Shown piece after piece: positions 1-13,551 of a stretch of 64,000 nucleotides of DNA. Origin of the DNA: Rachycentron canadum. Lineage: Eukaryota; Chordata; Actinopteri; Carangiformes; Rachycentridae. Numbering within the stretch: position 1 is the stretch's first letter; every line of letters starts with the position of its first letter. The notes below the pieces were generated by a model that made no database searches, was not told where the DNA came from, and worked only from the letters and a program-made list of their open reading frames with translations. The position numbers were made by a program, and so were the translations under genes. Location: contig CM076669.1 in assembly GCA_038496675.1 (NCBI GenBank), positions 6,752,656-6,816,655 of the forward strand, in the 5' to 3' direction.

Positions 1-324
1 GCAGATCCCGTCCTCAGGATAGGCTAATGCTAATTCTTGCAGTCTGTCCCTGGAATCAGTTTCAGTTTGGGGAAGAATGGATGACATTACATTTCCCTTA
101 TCTATTACCCATACTAACACTTCTTGCTTCTGTTGAACCTTCTGTGATTTGTATGATGTGATGATGCTGATTTTTAAATTGTAATAACAATCATGATTTA
201 GTGTTGACTGAGAGAAATTGAAAGAGACAGGTGAAAGCAAATAGAGAGAAAATATTTTACAAATATTAACCGATCAAATTTGATTCTTGAATTTATCATT
301 AATAAACCCTGAAAGTCCAAATGG

Positions 325-358
325 ACACGCACACACATACACACACACACACATACAC
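325..358. repeat. (CA)n microsatellite, interrupted
   Basis: Imperfect CA dinucleotide tract with TA and GC interruptions, seen directly. Such tracts are abundant in teleost DNA and often polymorphic in length. Confidence 0.95.
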
Positions 359-991
359 AGACGCTTATTCTTTCCAAGGACAAAACAGAAAACAAGCTGC
401 TGAAGTGGTGAAAACCACCTAATATAAAATCCCCAGGCTTTGACCTGGTATTGAGAGGATGCAGGGATTTACTGTACAGCACCAAGGCTGTAGGTTAAAC
501 CTTACAAGCTTCTCTTTTGATTTTGGATCTTATCCACATAAGAACAAACTTAGTGTTAAATAGGTACAGGGTTTAAGCCATTCTTCTCACTATTACCTTA
601 AGAGAAAATACAGACAGACAGTGAGAAACTCCTTGCACTTAATTTCCAAACCCCAAATCCTCCCCCTGCCATGGAAACAGCCAGTTGTTATACATGAGCA
701 ATTTCACTGTTCCTCCTACAAGTCAGTCTCAGAGGTACAGAGAAAAATATGGGTTGTGACTTGTTTAACACTTGCAAAAAATCTTAGCCCTATAAAGTGT
801 TCTGTGGCGTAGCAAACCTCTCTGTTGCATTGCCTTTCATGGCCTTTTAAGATTGCCGAGGTCAAAGCATTGGACGTATGATGTGACAATGTTTTGCCTG
901 TCCGACGCAGTACTTGCCTTTACACTCTCTCTGGTACTAACTGCTGCTGAAGAGAAACTGCTGAGTCGTCAAGACCAGTAAACACTGCACA

Positions 992-1033
992 TGTGTGTGT
1001 GTGTGTGTGATGTGTAAGTGATGTATGTGTGTG
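992..1033. repeat. (TG)n microsatellite, interrupted
   Basis: A TG run to about 1009, a short interruption, then a second degenerate TG segment to 1033. It lies just upstream of a GC-richer stretch (1040-1200) that carries overlapping short frames on both strands but no recognisable protein. Confidence 0.9.
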
Positions 1034-1618
1034 ACAGCAGAGGAGGCTGTTGGACAGCAAGGACATGGCATGATGACAGCTAGTGGCCCTCCTGGGGCTG
1101 CAGAGGGGCTTCTGATCAATCTGGCCCCTGCTTGGCCCTTGGCCTTGCTGTGCCTGTGGCCCCCAGCTCACCACTGTGCACACAGGCTGTATTGGCAAGC
1201 ATTATTGATACAAGGGCAGACACACACACGCACAAGGATACAGATGTATTATGTATGCATATACACACACTTAAAGGCACCTGCATGTGTGCAGACAAAG
1301 TAGGTTTTATGAATATGCATATATACATTTTCATGATAATTACCATGTGCTATTAGAGGCCAGTAGCTGCACAAACCACAAACATGTGCATACATGGAGA
1401 CAGACAAACAAATTAATTGCAACATCCCCTGCTGACTGAACCACTATGCTAGGTTATTCACATTTAATCCCATTCTTTCAAGCACACACCTGCCTGCTGA
1501 GTTGTTCTATTAAAAATAAATATTGTACATATGTATTACTGCTGAGTAGTTAAGTCTTTGAAATGCATCGTACTCTTAACTTATGTTTCAATTTAATGGG
1601 AACTATATCTGTTAGCTC

Positions 1619-1714
1619 TAGTGAAGTAGAATTATAAAGTGGCATGAAATGGAAATCCTCAAGTAAAATACAAGGACCACACAATTGTACTTTAGTACAG
1701 TACTTGAGCAAAAG
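1619..1714. mobile_element. Teleost dispersed repeat fragment (tacttgag family)
   Basis: The segment holds phrases such as ttataaagtggcatgaaatg, followed by a tactcaagtaaa-like stretch and tttagtacagtacttgag. These match, with scattered substitutions, a short non-autonomous repeat I remember as very common in fish introns. Ends are not clear and no target-site duplication was identified. It has no coding capacity. Assignment is from memory; a repeat-library search would decide it. Confidence 0.55.
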
Positions 1715-4700
1715 GAGATGACCTAACAGCTTGTGCTGACCTCATATTTGTCAGGTTGTAGTGTGTGATCATAGCAAGGTCAAAATGTACAGTTCAAAGG
1801 TTTTCTGGATCAATAACTATGTTGTTTCCTGTCCTTTTCTGATTGTTTGGCCTGTGTACGGCCGCTCCGTGTGTGGCAGATTGATCTTCAGAAAATGTGA
1901 AGTTGTCAACCGCCGTGTCCGTCAAATGGCCTGTCAGAGCCATTCGTCTTGTTTATACGTGCCAACAGGGGACACTTGTAGACAAGATAAACCCCACAGT
2001 CTTTGAATTGCTTGAGTTCTGGGATGTCCTGTGGTGGGAAGTTGTTTTCCGATGCCTTTGTATTGATCATCCTTAGCTAGGAATGCCCAGTGTGTTAGAA
2101 TGATATTACTGAATCAATGAATAAACAGAAGTCCTGTGGTTTGCTGGCAGGAAAGGTATAATGCTCTCAGTAGGTATATGCATGATGTATTTGCAACTTA
2201 ATCACATCTATCATATCTCAAAACTGCAGAGCTGTTTGTGCACTAAATCTCTCTGGGCTTACTCTCTCATTACATTTGCTTCCGCCATTTCCACATCTTT
2301 CCCAGGTTATGGGGCTAATTCCTCACGTCTCCTCCTATATCTCCAATCTCCTTCCCCTGGTGTTAAATTATGGATGAAACCTACCTGACAAGACACCAAG
2401 TTACATAAGCCTCCCTCCGTCCTCTCACCTGGATCCCAGCGGCTTCATTATTCTGTGTGAGGATCATTTGGCTGTGAGTAAGCCCTGCCCCGCCACATGG
2501 GTGCTGACATTAATATTTATTAGCAAGGCTTTTGGCGAGTGGAGATACCAAGGAATAGAGAGAATAGATGGGCAGGAAAAGAGACAGAGAAAGAACGTGT
2601 GCTGGAGAGAAAGACATACTTAGTGCGCTTGAATGTGTGTGCACACTTTTGTGTTGCATGTGCAGGCAATTGTGAAAGGTTCAGACCGCAGCCAAAGGTT
2701 GTGAGAGCTGGACAAACCTGACATATAGAGGACGATTCGGCCATCTGTTTCAGGCGATGATGAATAATTTTTTGTTCTTTCATTTTTTTTTTTTTTTTTT
2801 TTGGGGAGAAAGCTAATAGTGTGTGTTTTATCCCCAGGCTAACAGCATGTTGGGTTATTTATTCATAATTTCATACAGTGTGCCAAGAGTGTACCCTATT
2901 TTTTTCTGCAGAGGCTGGCACTCTCTTGGCTTTTCTTGTTAAACTGAGCATATGGAATAATGAAATTTATTGTCACAAGATTGGACAATAAAGTTACATT
3001 AAATTAATTTCGAAAACGAAAAATGAGGGAAAATAGAAATGATTTTTCCTCCTGTATCATTGCATTGCATTATAGTCCTATAAATCTTCTTTTGACTTTA
3101 AATAATTTAACTTGGGGTGTAATGAATTGCTTCTGTCTTTATATTATTTTAAAGATTAATTAATATAGCTCCCATTATTTTAAATGTATATGACATTTAT
3201 GTGATTTACTGGATTCCAGTTCTAGATAATAGAAGCTGTGTCCATGGATCAAGTCTTGTTTCATCTTGTTTGAGCAGTGGTTTTCATGACGTCTCGGATG
3301 ACAAGTTCTCATTGACAATCACTTTAGCATCTCTCAACCCGGCTTCTCAGTGATTTGTAATCACCGCATGTTGGGAGGCATAATTGTATGTTTAACCACA
3401 ACAGCACTGAGTCTTGCTCTGATGTGTTTGCAGTGGCTCCAGACCGTGTAATCCCATTTGTTGTTTGGGCCCATTGGCTCTCTGGCCAGCAAATATTCAA
3501 ATAGACCTTTATTTAGGCCTGTTGCGCTCCCTTTGCACTAACAAGATTCAATGACTATACACAGAGAGCATGTTCACATGTTGGTTAGGAACGCCTGCTG
3601 TGAATGTATCCCTATCAGGTGCATATGTTTATGTTGTAAGTTTGTATTTACTCTTGGGTTGCAGAGCAAAGCTTCTATAATTATCAAAAAATTGTCTTTG
3701 TTCCTGGCAAATAGGAAGTAGTTGGGGTGTGAAGTGGAGGAGGGGCAAGTGGCTATCCAAATGAAGGCATTTGAAGTGCAATTCCAGTCCATTTTAATTT
3801 CTTATCAAATGTCTATAATCAATATCTTTATAATAACAATGCTTCAAATGATGGAGTTGCTTGTGGTACAGAGAACTATCACCCACCTGCAGCTCTCCTC
3901 AGCTCTGTGGTTTTCCAGCTGGCATCTCTACTGTTCTGGTTCATTGTCACCGCTGTCATAGCTTCATCTTCTGCCACAGCAGGTTCCTGATTTCAGCCAA
4001 AATCCTCTAAAAACCCACTGCTGCTACCTAGCCAGCTACAATCAGCCAACAGTTTCCAACTAGTTGGTGAAAATAATGTCTTAAATATTAACATTATAAT
4101 AAGTTTTTATTCTATATTTTTTAATTAGATTGATAACTTTTTTAAAGTTTTGCTTCAGTTTTCATCAATTAAAACCATGCTGAACAGAGTTTAAAACACC
4201 ACAATTTCCCACTTGGATCACTAAGCCGAGAACATACTATAAATTCAAGTGATGACTCATCAGAAAGCCAATCAGGAGCACGGCAGGACAACTTTTAAAT
4301 TAAGTCTCTGGACCAAAGTCTGGCAGCAGCATTAAACAGAATATGGCATATACCTAAAATTTATACAACACATCCGATGCTGCTGGTGTAATATTTATAT
4401 CAAAACAACATTACATATTCAAGACATAAACTATGTAAGTTTTTCCAGCATTTTGGAATAATTCTATAGAAAACCCACATGCAGTGTATTTAAAAAGATG
4501 AAAACTAATATGAGCGAGAGTAAGAGCTGCAGTCTGTGCTCTTCAAGCCAATTTTTGAAGTGTTTAGAAAAGTAGAGAATTGGTCATTGGGATTTATTTT
4601 GTCATACATAGAGGCATTCATCCTCAGTCGCAGATGCTGAGGCATATGGCCGACCCAAGCTACAGCCATCTTTTCTCAAGAGTGATGTCTCCCAGCTGCT

Positions 4701-7700
4701 TGGCGTAGCACTCTCCCAAAAACCGCGCTCGGAGATGACAACAAATCAACACTGAAACGGCTCTTACTGAGCGACCCTTGTCACACAGCCTTCAAACAGA
4801 GTGCTGAAAAGTCCTTTTACTGCTTTGCCTGTAATTCCAGGTCCATTTATGCTCACCTTTTAAATTCTGACTCTCAAAAACAGATGATTGCATTTCAAGA
4901 GTTTATTTTCTTTCTTTTTTTAGTCCATGTGAGTCATAGAAGGTGGCAAACAAGAAGTGGATACTGATGCGTGACTCATGGTTTTGCTGGGTGATTAGCT
5001 CAATAATTAGTTTGATATCCACCTGTCAGATGTCTTCCAGCACACACACCAGGCAGAGAAAACAAGCTTGCTTTCATTAACATTCACCTTGCAGCTTTTC
5101 TATTTTTTGAGTGTCACTTGTAGATGTAATTAGTTCTGTTAACTGATAATACTCTAATTAGTACTACAAATGAGTCATATACACAGTAGATACCATATAT
5201 AACTATGTCCCAATCAAGTGATTTTTATGATTATTTTGAATTCAAACCCAAGACTGTAAATATTGGGCTTGCCAATGGTCCGGTTTCAGTACTTTATACT
5301 TGTTGATTAAATATGTATCTGACATATTGAAACAGCTGCACGCTACTTATTCTGACACACCTTATTTATTACAAGCTACTTGGTCTGAATGCTGGATTAT
5401 TTATGGAAATGAGAGGTTTATGAGAAGAAATGATTGATATGATATGTGACTCCTGAAACTGGCGTGACAAAATCAGATAGAGCGAAGACGCATCACTCTG
5501 GAGCTATTGGAGCAACAGACACACTCATGGTTTTACATTGGTGTTGCAGAGTGAAGTTGTTCCCTCACAAACAATCATTGGCCGAGCTCAGACACTAGAC
5601 AAGTTAAATTTTCTGTTACGGAGATACTCATGGAATTAACATTAATTAGTGAAATATGAGTTGCTTTTCAACGGTCTGCACCAGCTAAAGGTAAGAACCT
5701 GCTACCTTAATGTTTTGCCCACTGCTCTGTGCCAATGATCATATATGTTATAGCTTACCAACCCTGGTGTTGGACTGTAGTCAATTTTTCACATTGACAC
5801 AATAATTTTAACTCACATATCCAGCAGAATGATTGAGCTGTGCATATAAAGAAGAGCAGTGCTGCTACACCAGCAAGATTAGATGGATAGAAATAAAAAG
5901 TATAGTAAAGAAAGAATGAGATTTCAGTTCAGACTAAATTTTAGCTCATACAGATCCACTAAAATATACCTGGATCAGACATTTCTTGTATTGAGGAAGA
6001 ACTTAACATAGAAAAGAAGGAAAAAACACTTTTTAACCGGTGAAGCCTGTTAAAAAAAAAACCCAGTGAATTTCTATAACTTTTAGAAAGGGAATAATAT
6101 CATATTCTTAAAAGGGAGAAATTGAATTCCTAAGCAATAAAACACAGCCTTGCTCTTGTGTTAGTTCATGTTAGAAAAATTGCAACTAGATGTGCAAAGA
6201 AGAATAAATAAGTTTGCAAAATAATTCAGTCATATTAGTTACACTGAAATATCTACTTTAGGTTTGCCACTGTTAGCAAATATTAGCCACCATAAGCAGC
6301 TGGTCATACCAGAGCATATAAGACTGTTGAGTGGATTAACTCAAGCGCTTGTGCAATATATTGTTTATGAATTTAACAACCTATAAGAGGAAGAACGTGT
6401 TATCCTGCTTTAAAGGACCTTCTCAACCTTATGTCACACATTGTTCTCAACTCTTACATGTGAAAATTGGTACATAATTCATATGCCCAGCTTTAATAAG
6501 AGCTGCACCACCTTGGGGTTTAACCCATATGAATGTGATATGATGAAGAGGAAATATGGCTTTGACACAGACCTGACAGATTGAGGTTAGACTGTAAACT
6601 ATGGCTAAGATGAGGCTGGTGCAAAAATTGCAATTACTCCTTATAGTATGACACTAGGATTTCCAAGAAATGTTTACATTTATGAATAGAAGCTGCTGTG
6701 CTACATATTGATATAATGTATGCTGCATAAAATCCCTGGAGCAAGTGGAGAATAAGTGCCATATGTACTCAAACACCTTTGCCAGGTTGAAATGAATATA
6801 AATGCACTGTACTTTGTTGGTTCTGTTACCTAGTGCCTTGTGTCATTGCACCTTCCAAAGTCATCAGTGCACATATGTCAACCTAGTCTCTGGAAAACTT
6901 CATCCCCTCAAGCCACCAGCCCGGAGGCCTGTAACACTGAGAGTCTCATTAAAAAGATATAGTAGGTTCATGCCACAGGGGTTAGGGGAGCACACTCTCC
7001 ACTTTAGGACTATAAACCTCCAACTCTTCTCTGTGCCCATTTTGCCAATGCTGGAAGGTAGCCTGAAGACACTTGTACCAGGCTTTGACTATTGTTACAG
7101 TGGCAAAAGGGTTGTATGAAACCACAAGTTCAAAAAAACTTCACTAAGTTGAATGGAAGAAAAATAAAAAGAATGAAATTAAACAGGCTTGTGATCAGTA
7201 GGGTCTCTGGTGAGTGAGAACAGAGCATAAAAGGAAGGAATTATTTCTCCAAAGGGACTTGAACTATCCTCTGAAATAAAATGACTAAAATGACACACAC
7301 ATATAGACACGCTGCACATGCACAAGGAAACAAGCACACCCATGTCCGTTTGTGCTCTCGCACACAGACACACAGCTATAGCTCACTTTTATTGATGAGC
7401 TTACAAAATGGTAATTTGTGCTTTACTCTTCAAAACACCTGTGGATTCTTTATGCAAGTATTTTCCTCAGGCTTCACTCAATCATTTCTCTTCCTGTCAG
7501 ATATCCTGTGCAGAAGCAAGTGTTTGGCTCTTTCTACTGAGCATAAATTACAGAGTAATTATTTTTATTTTCCTGCAGCAACCAAAGGTACAAATGCATA
7601 GAAATGAACTGCTTCTTCTATTTTATTTTATAAAATAATGTACAGTTTTACCTGAAAGAACGAGCCATACTAATGGAAGATGTTTGCATTTGAGTGAGTA

Positions 7701-8269
7701 TTTGATTGGACAAAATGGATATCTGTTGTCCTTTGCATCCTTTTTTTCTGTTAAGGTTGTTTTCATTTCAAACAACTGACGATGAAAGCTTTGTGAAAGT
7801 GTTATAGACTCTACTGTGCCAAAAAAAAAAAAAAACACCTTATTGTTGTTTATCATCATGGGGATGAGAGGTAAATGTATTCATCTCCTGCTGAGGAGAA
7901 GCCTGATCTGTATTCATATCCTTATTTGCATATTTCCCAATGATGTCTCTTCATTTTAGCTTTCGCTCTCCCTGACTGAATTTTTTCTTATTTTACCCTA
8001 TTTAAAAAGTAATAAAGTTTGATATCCGAGGTGCATGGCGTTTCTTTGACAGGATACATGTTAATTAAAGAGGTAAAAAATTGTGGCTCAACAGTGCCTA
8101 GTGAACACGGGGAGATGATGGTCACAATTCAACCTTATAATTTCATTATGCATTTAATATCTGGTGTCTCTCAAATACAAAATGTAACATTAAAAGCAAT
8201 TGATTCACACACTGAGTAACCCTGGCATATCAATAATCATTATATATTTTATTTATATTCTCATTTTAG
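1715..8269. other. Gene-free stretch with simple repeats
   Basis: No convincing coding region was seen. It includes a pure 20-nt T run at 2783-2802 and an A15 run at 7821-7835. A short phrase near 2955-2995 (attgtcacaagattggacaataaag) resembles the 3' tails of some fish LINEs, but too weakly to call. A 105-residue frame at 6802-7119 (+) has no domain resemblance and lacks splice or promoter support. GC-richer, enhancer-like sequence at 3420-3560 is noted without any motif that proves function. Confidence 0.6.
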
Positions 8270-8374
8270 ATACTGGGTGGAGGAAAGCCATTTCTACTTA
8301 ATGGACCTGTTGAGATGACTCGCCACCCTTTCTCCTCCTCCACACCAGCTCTCCTTCGTCTCCTCCACATTGAG
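8270..8374 (+). other. Exon-like segment bounded by splice-like sites
   Basis: A pyrimidine-rich run ending in tctcattttag is followed by 105 nt open in frame 1 (35 codons, starting ILGGGKPF and ending LLRLLHIE). It ends at GAG followed by gtacag, an acceptable donor. The length is a multiple of three. Against it, the second half is a tct/cct-rich tract that stays open easily, the protein is not recognised, and no partner exon was found nearby. It may be chance or a cryptic exon. Confidence 0.15.
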
Positions 8375-11300
8375 GTACAGTGAAGCCTTGTTACACATTC
8401 ATCAAGGGCTCTCTATTTCCATTATATTACTTTTAATAAATGTATGCATTCAGGTGACACTACAAAACTCCCACAGCTCCCACAGCTGCAGGTTTTTTTT
8501 AACATATCTGAGGCTCTGGATTCACATCAAAGATTGCCACTGTGCGTGACAGTGGGAGCCATACCACCATACTGAATGTATGATGTCTGATTCTGATACA
8601 TTATTCAAGACTTGCTCCTATACATATTCACCGATCTGGAGTCAATTGAGCTTCAAGCCTGTACAATTGCAGAAATATCCCCAGCCAACCAAATGAAAGA
8701 AATTGGCAGTTGGAGACAAGCCTCTACGAACAGTCAAAGAGTGATAAAATTCAATGAGAACATGTTGTGAAGTGCTATTCAAAAGAAGTTACTTTTTTTT
8801 TTGTTGTTGTTGATTTTCTTAAACTACTGACCATGAAATATTTTTCACCTTTCATAGCTGTTACAGTTTCAGTTATGAAGTCAGGAATTGCTTTCATAAT
8901 TCGTCCTTCAAGGCATTTATCTACTGTACTCTTTGGAGAGACATTCTCTTCTGTGTACAACACAAGGTACAATATGGTGTGGATGAATAGGCATGACATG
9001 TTCCAAAGGTAAATGAATTGTCAGTTATGATCCCCTTTTTCATGGCCGACGAGACTGTGGTGCGCTTTAAATGAAAAGTTAAAAGATCCACTGCCTGCAG
9101 TTTGTTCCCATTTTGCGCCCTCTACCTCACACTTCAAGCGTATATGTGCTCCACTTCCCAGCATAAATCAATATACACTGAGCCAAATGTCAACATTGGT
9201 TAGAGAGAAAGTAGCAGGCAGAAGAGACAAGAAGGTGCATTGATTCATTATATAAGGTGGTTTGTGACATTATGCAGTGTATCTCTGGTCAGAAGTGTAA
9301 GTCTCTGAAAGGTCTTTCATTTCATTTACCAGCACCACAGAAAAACTTTTGGGTATTTCTGGTCTGTGTGTTTCATAGATCATATATCACTTTCTTCTAT
9401 TAATTTCAAAGCACCTCTTTCTAACTTACATCTCTCAGACTTAGCAGATATTGGGCTCTGGCTTATTGATTGCTTAGTATTCAGCAGAGTTCATCAGAGC
9501 AGTACTTACTAGTGGCAGTGTGTTTTGTTTGATCAGTCATTAGCAACTAATCATTAATGTGTCTGAACATTTCTCTTTTATCTTTTGGACAGACTTATCT
9601 GAGGAGGCATTCAATGAGTCGAGCCTGACAAGGTTGAAGAATACATTTACGCTTTTTGTGATCAGAACTTATTATCTTCCACGCTCGTGCATCTGCTGAG
9701 TGCAGTCTGGATCTTGAGCCAGTTGAGATATAAGAAGTCAATGAAGAGGTGCTGAGAATCAAAGATTATTTGGTTAAGACTGGCAAAGACTGAGGCTCTT
9801 TGTGTCTCTTATCAGCAGAGGATGAAATCTTTTTCATGTGCCATCAGATTTTACAAATGGTACTTCTAAGCCAGACAATTGACGCGGTACATTGCAGATC
9901 AGTTGTGCACGGTTTCTGTTACATATGTGTTCAATGCTCATCTGAATGAATCAGTTTGCATATGTACAAGACAGACAGAGAGAAAGACATAGGCATAATT
10001 AATTGGATCTCAGCTGCAGTTGATGTTGACATGGGGTAACGCTCAGCATTAGTAATGTGATGTTTTACACCTGTAGTATGATCATGCATGCTTTATTGCA
10101 TGTTGACTACATCTACCCCACATTAATTGGCTTATGTCTCAAAATGACAGCATCTGGAGCACTTTGTTGTATTAACTGCATTCTGCAATTGCTTCTTTTA
10201 ATGATTTTTCTCCCAGGCTATTTCTGTCTTCTGTTCTTTTCGCTGTTTCACTCTCAAAACATGTTCTTTCCTCTGCAATCCTTCTTCCTCTCTTGCAGCT
10301 CCCGTGCTCTTTTCCCCACACCTACTTTCATCCTCCCTCTGCCTCCCATCTCCAGATAGTTTTCCAGATATTCTCTTATATCGCCACTCACTCTCTTGTT
10401 TTCTTCATCACATCTTTGTCCATTTTTAGAAAAGCACAGGCATTCTAAGTGAGCAAAAGCTGCAGCCAGAGACTCTGTGATTGATAAATCCCTCCTTGCA
10501 AGTGACAGGGGGCTCCTCAGCTTCAATCGCAGTACAAATCACCGTTCCTGCTGGTGTTTATGCACAGCCACAGTTAGTCAGTTGCTCTCTGGTTTGATGA
10601 AAAACCTGAGACAGTCTGGAGGAATAGACATACAGACACCCTGCTTTTTCATTTATCCAGTTAGAAATGTTAAATTCATCTCTGTGAAACAGTAAGATTA
10701 CGCTAACAGCAGAGTTAGATAATTATGCAATCATAGGATATTATGTTTGATGGGGCATCATTAATATGGCCACAGTCTCACAATACTGACCACAGTGAAT
10801 GAGGCTGTACCAGAACAACTGTCATGCATCTATAAAGTGGCATGTTAACAGAAAGCCCTCTGCTCTGCCACACAATGATAGGCTTTATGGGAAGTTTAAT
10901 AAGCCCCAATCCGTGTGTTGCCCTCATGCCTTATCGCTTCTGAAAGAAAAATATCTATTTGGCCTCTGACATCTTCAGAATTATGAGTCCTCGCTATTTA
11001 TGAGCCCATCCCTATTCTTTACCCCACATCTTACACCGCCACCCACCCAACTCAAATCCTGACTTATTGCATCTGTGCCCCCCTTCCCCCCTCTCTCTTC
11101 TTCTTCCTCTTCTCCTCCCTTATGCTGTAAGGGCCAAACACACGCATTAGCCACTCAGCCACTTAAGCCGAGGGCCTCAAAGTGGGGTGCCTCTGATCTG
11201 GATCTGCTTTAGAGGAGAGGTTAATAATATCTTTGCAAACAGTCGCTAGAAACAGGACCTGGCAGGGCCTCCTCCACTGATCAGTGCTGTAGGGGGGTGG

Positions 11301-12725
11301 GGTTGGGCTGAGTGTCACGGGCATAAGCACGGACAGGGAGGCAGCATTTACATACTTGTGTGCCAAGAGCTGATATTTAATTACCCGCCTGCCAAGATGG
11401 TGGTATCAGTCCATGTGTTATTCCTTTTTTGATCATTGCCATCTCATGAGAGTGCTGCCTTGCAGGAAGGGCCAAGGACGTTGGCAACCGAATACCACAG
11501 CAGGCACCAGTCGCTGGTGTGCACATGTGTATGTTCCCAATGCAGTGATTTTGTAGCAGTTATATAATTATGAATCATACCAGACCCAAGCTTTCACTTC
11601 TGCTCCATTGTCTGTGGTCTTCTATTTACTTCCTTGTATGTGTCACAACTCATTTTGTCCCTCAGTCCTAAAAAAGTCAGGAAAATAGTCTCTGATATTT
11701 TGAATGCAATTTCACAAGCTCAATGACATTGTCAGTTCATCAAATCAGGTCTCATTGTTTATATGTGACAGCAGCAGGTTTGAGTTGTTGCCCTAAGGGC
11801 GGAGTCTCTTTGGATGAAAATATACACACTCACACACACGCTCTTCTCTGTGTCTCACTCAGCTCTTTTTGCTTGTGCAATGACGCACAGAGAAAAATGC
11901 CGAGAATAGAACAGATAGAACAGTTCAGTTGCACTCTCCCACAGTCCCTCCAGGATTAATGGACTCAATTGGGTAAAAACAATCATGTTGTGTTTTTTAC
12001 GTTACTAAGCTAGACTAGTTTGGTGAGGGTGGTACTAACTAAGGGCACAGGCTCACACAGAGCTATGAACCCAGTGTCATAAAAGCAATGATGAAAGGTT
12101 GAAAGACGTTGTTATAGACAGCGAAAGGTAAAAAGTTATTCAGAGCTAATTCATCATTTTAGCTGCATAAGAAATCTGCCTTAAATTGAAATGCAAGATA
12201 AACTGTTCCCTGAATGAATGTATTTTTCTTACTGAGATAATGGCAAATGAAAGTAGTCAAAATAGTAGGTTCTCGTTAAAGTGCTTCTTTACGTTTTTCA
12301 TTCTCAGTGAATGCCCATTAAACCTCGGTCTGATTTCAGACCTCTGAATTGCCTTCCAGCTGGTGAACATTAGGCAACATTTGGCCCATTCCTTCAAAGT
12401 CATTTCAAATAGCTCTCGTGTCCATTGACCTATGTTTCTCTCCAACTGGGGAAACAGTCAGTCATCTTCAACACAGCGAGTATCTAACTGCACATGAAAA
12501 GCAGCAACAGACAAATGACCACAGGTTGGTTTTTTTTTTTAAGTCTCCTTACATAAATACACAGCATCAGGCTGGATGGGGAAGTGAAATGAAGCGGCAA
12601 TTTGTTCTTATAATCAGGCTAACAAAACCTCTCACAGTCAGGCATTGCACTTGCTTCTCTACCAAAGACTTGTTTAGATTGAACTATTTATCAAGATTTT
12701 ATCAACTATTCTACAGAGTATCTTC
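8375..12725. other. Gene-free stretch
   Basis: AT-rich sequence with no recognised gene. It contains a 44-nt pyrimidine tract at 11,078-11,121 (listed) and short CA-rich pieces near 11,825. The overlapping frames around 10,057-10,526 on both strands translate pyrimidine-rich DNA and have no family resemblance. Confidence 0.6.
11078..11121. repeat. 44-nt polypyrimidine tract
   Basis: An uninterrupted C/T run: C-rich on the left, then CT and TTC units. Seen directly. Long homopurine/homopyrimidine tracts can form triplex DNA when they have mirror symmetry; here the symmetry is only partial. Confidence 0.85.
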
Positions 12726-12952
12726 TTGATTAATCCATAAATTGTTTAGTCCACTGAATGTCAAAAAAATAGTGAAAAAAACAGTTTCTCAGGCCTCTTT
12801 GTAATATAACGTCTTTTATTTTAACAGTCAAAAGGTTTAACATCATTGAAAACAGGCAACGTTCACATACAAAAGGCTAGGTTCATTTTGGGGCTTGTTG
12901 CTTAAGAAATGACTGAAACAATGAATCAACCATTAGGATTATTGCAGATGAA
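12726..12952 (+). mobile_element. MITE-like teleost repeat, copy A (diverged)
   Basis: The left end reads attaatccataaattgttt followed by a tgtcaaaaaaatag phrase. The right end reads aaatgactgaaacaatgaat and then attattgcag. This matches, at the level of ordered phrases, a short palindrome-ended non-autonomous element I remember as abundant in fish. Four further pieces of the family occur in this window (38,740; 40,409; 42,727; 61,171). It carries no coding frame. Copy A has the same orientation as the 61 kb copy and opposite to the 42.7 kb copy. Confidence 0.6.
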
Positions 12953-13551
12953 ATTTTTGTTTATGTACTGATTATTCAACAATAATTTTACCCCTAATCA
13001 ACTTATTGTCTGGGACTTCAGACATACAGTCTAATAGAGACTTATTGGTTATGGAAATCAGCAGTGAACCTCCCAAAAATATCCTTAATAATGTCTTCCT
13101 CACTTTCACTTTTTTGATGTTATCCCTCAGATGGAAGAGCAATAAGTAAAGTTTTTGGTTAGAAGTTTGAGAGGAAGTGAAGCTGTTGAGGCTCATTACA
13201 CCAAGACAAGTGTTGGGGCCCTTGTTTTCATCCATTGACATTAGTAACTCCCCAAAGTCAAAGTGAGAAATTCAATTAAATTGATTTTAATTTAGCAATT
13301 AAATTGAAATGTAAGTAGAAGTGGATGTAATTTGACAGATGAGGTTAAGTGTAGTCCAGAAGCCAGAGTATGACAGTCAGGACTCCACAGGTTCAGACTT
13401 GATGGGATGCAGATGAGATCTGAGGACATGCAAGGTGACTAGGGAATTGTCCACATTAAGCTACAGTAATAAAGATCTATCATTAGTGTACTGAGTTAAA
13501 TCTCCTTCAGCCATTTTCCAGGACATCTTTTATTAGATTTTTGGAACTGAA

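Larger units (their letters stand above)
1..1618. other. Non-coding flank, no gene seen
   Basis: AT-rich sequence with short open frames on both strands that show no family resemblance and no splice-site-bounded coding signal. It contains two dinucleotide repeats (listed separately) and a third short CA tract near 1219-1233. The short frames here mostly translate CA/TG tracts into Cys-Val or Thr-His runs, so they are not genes. Confidence 0.7.
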
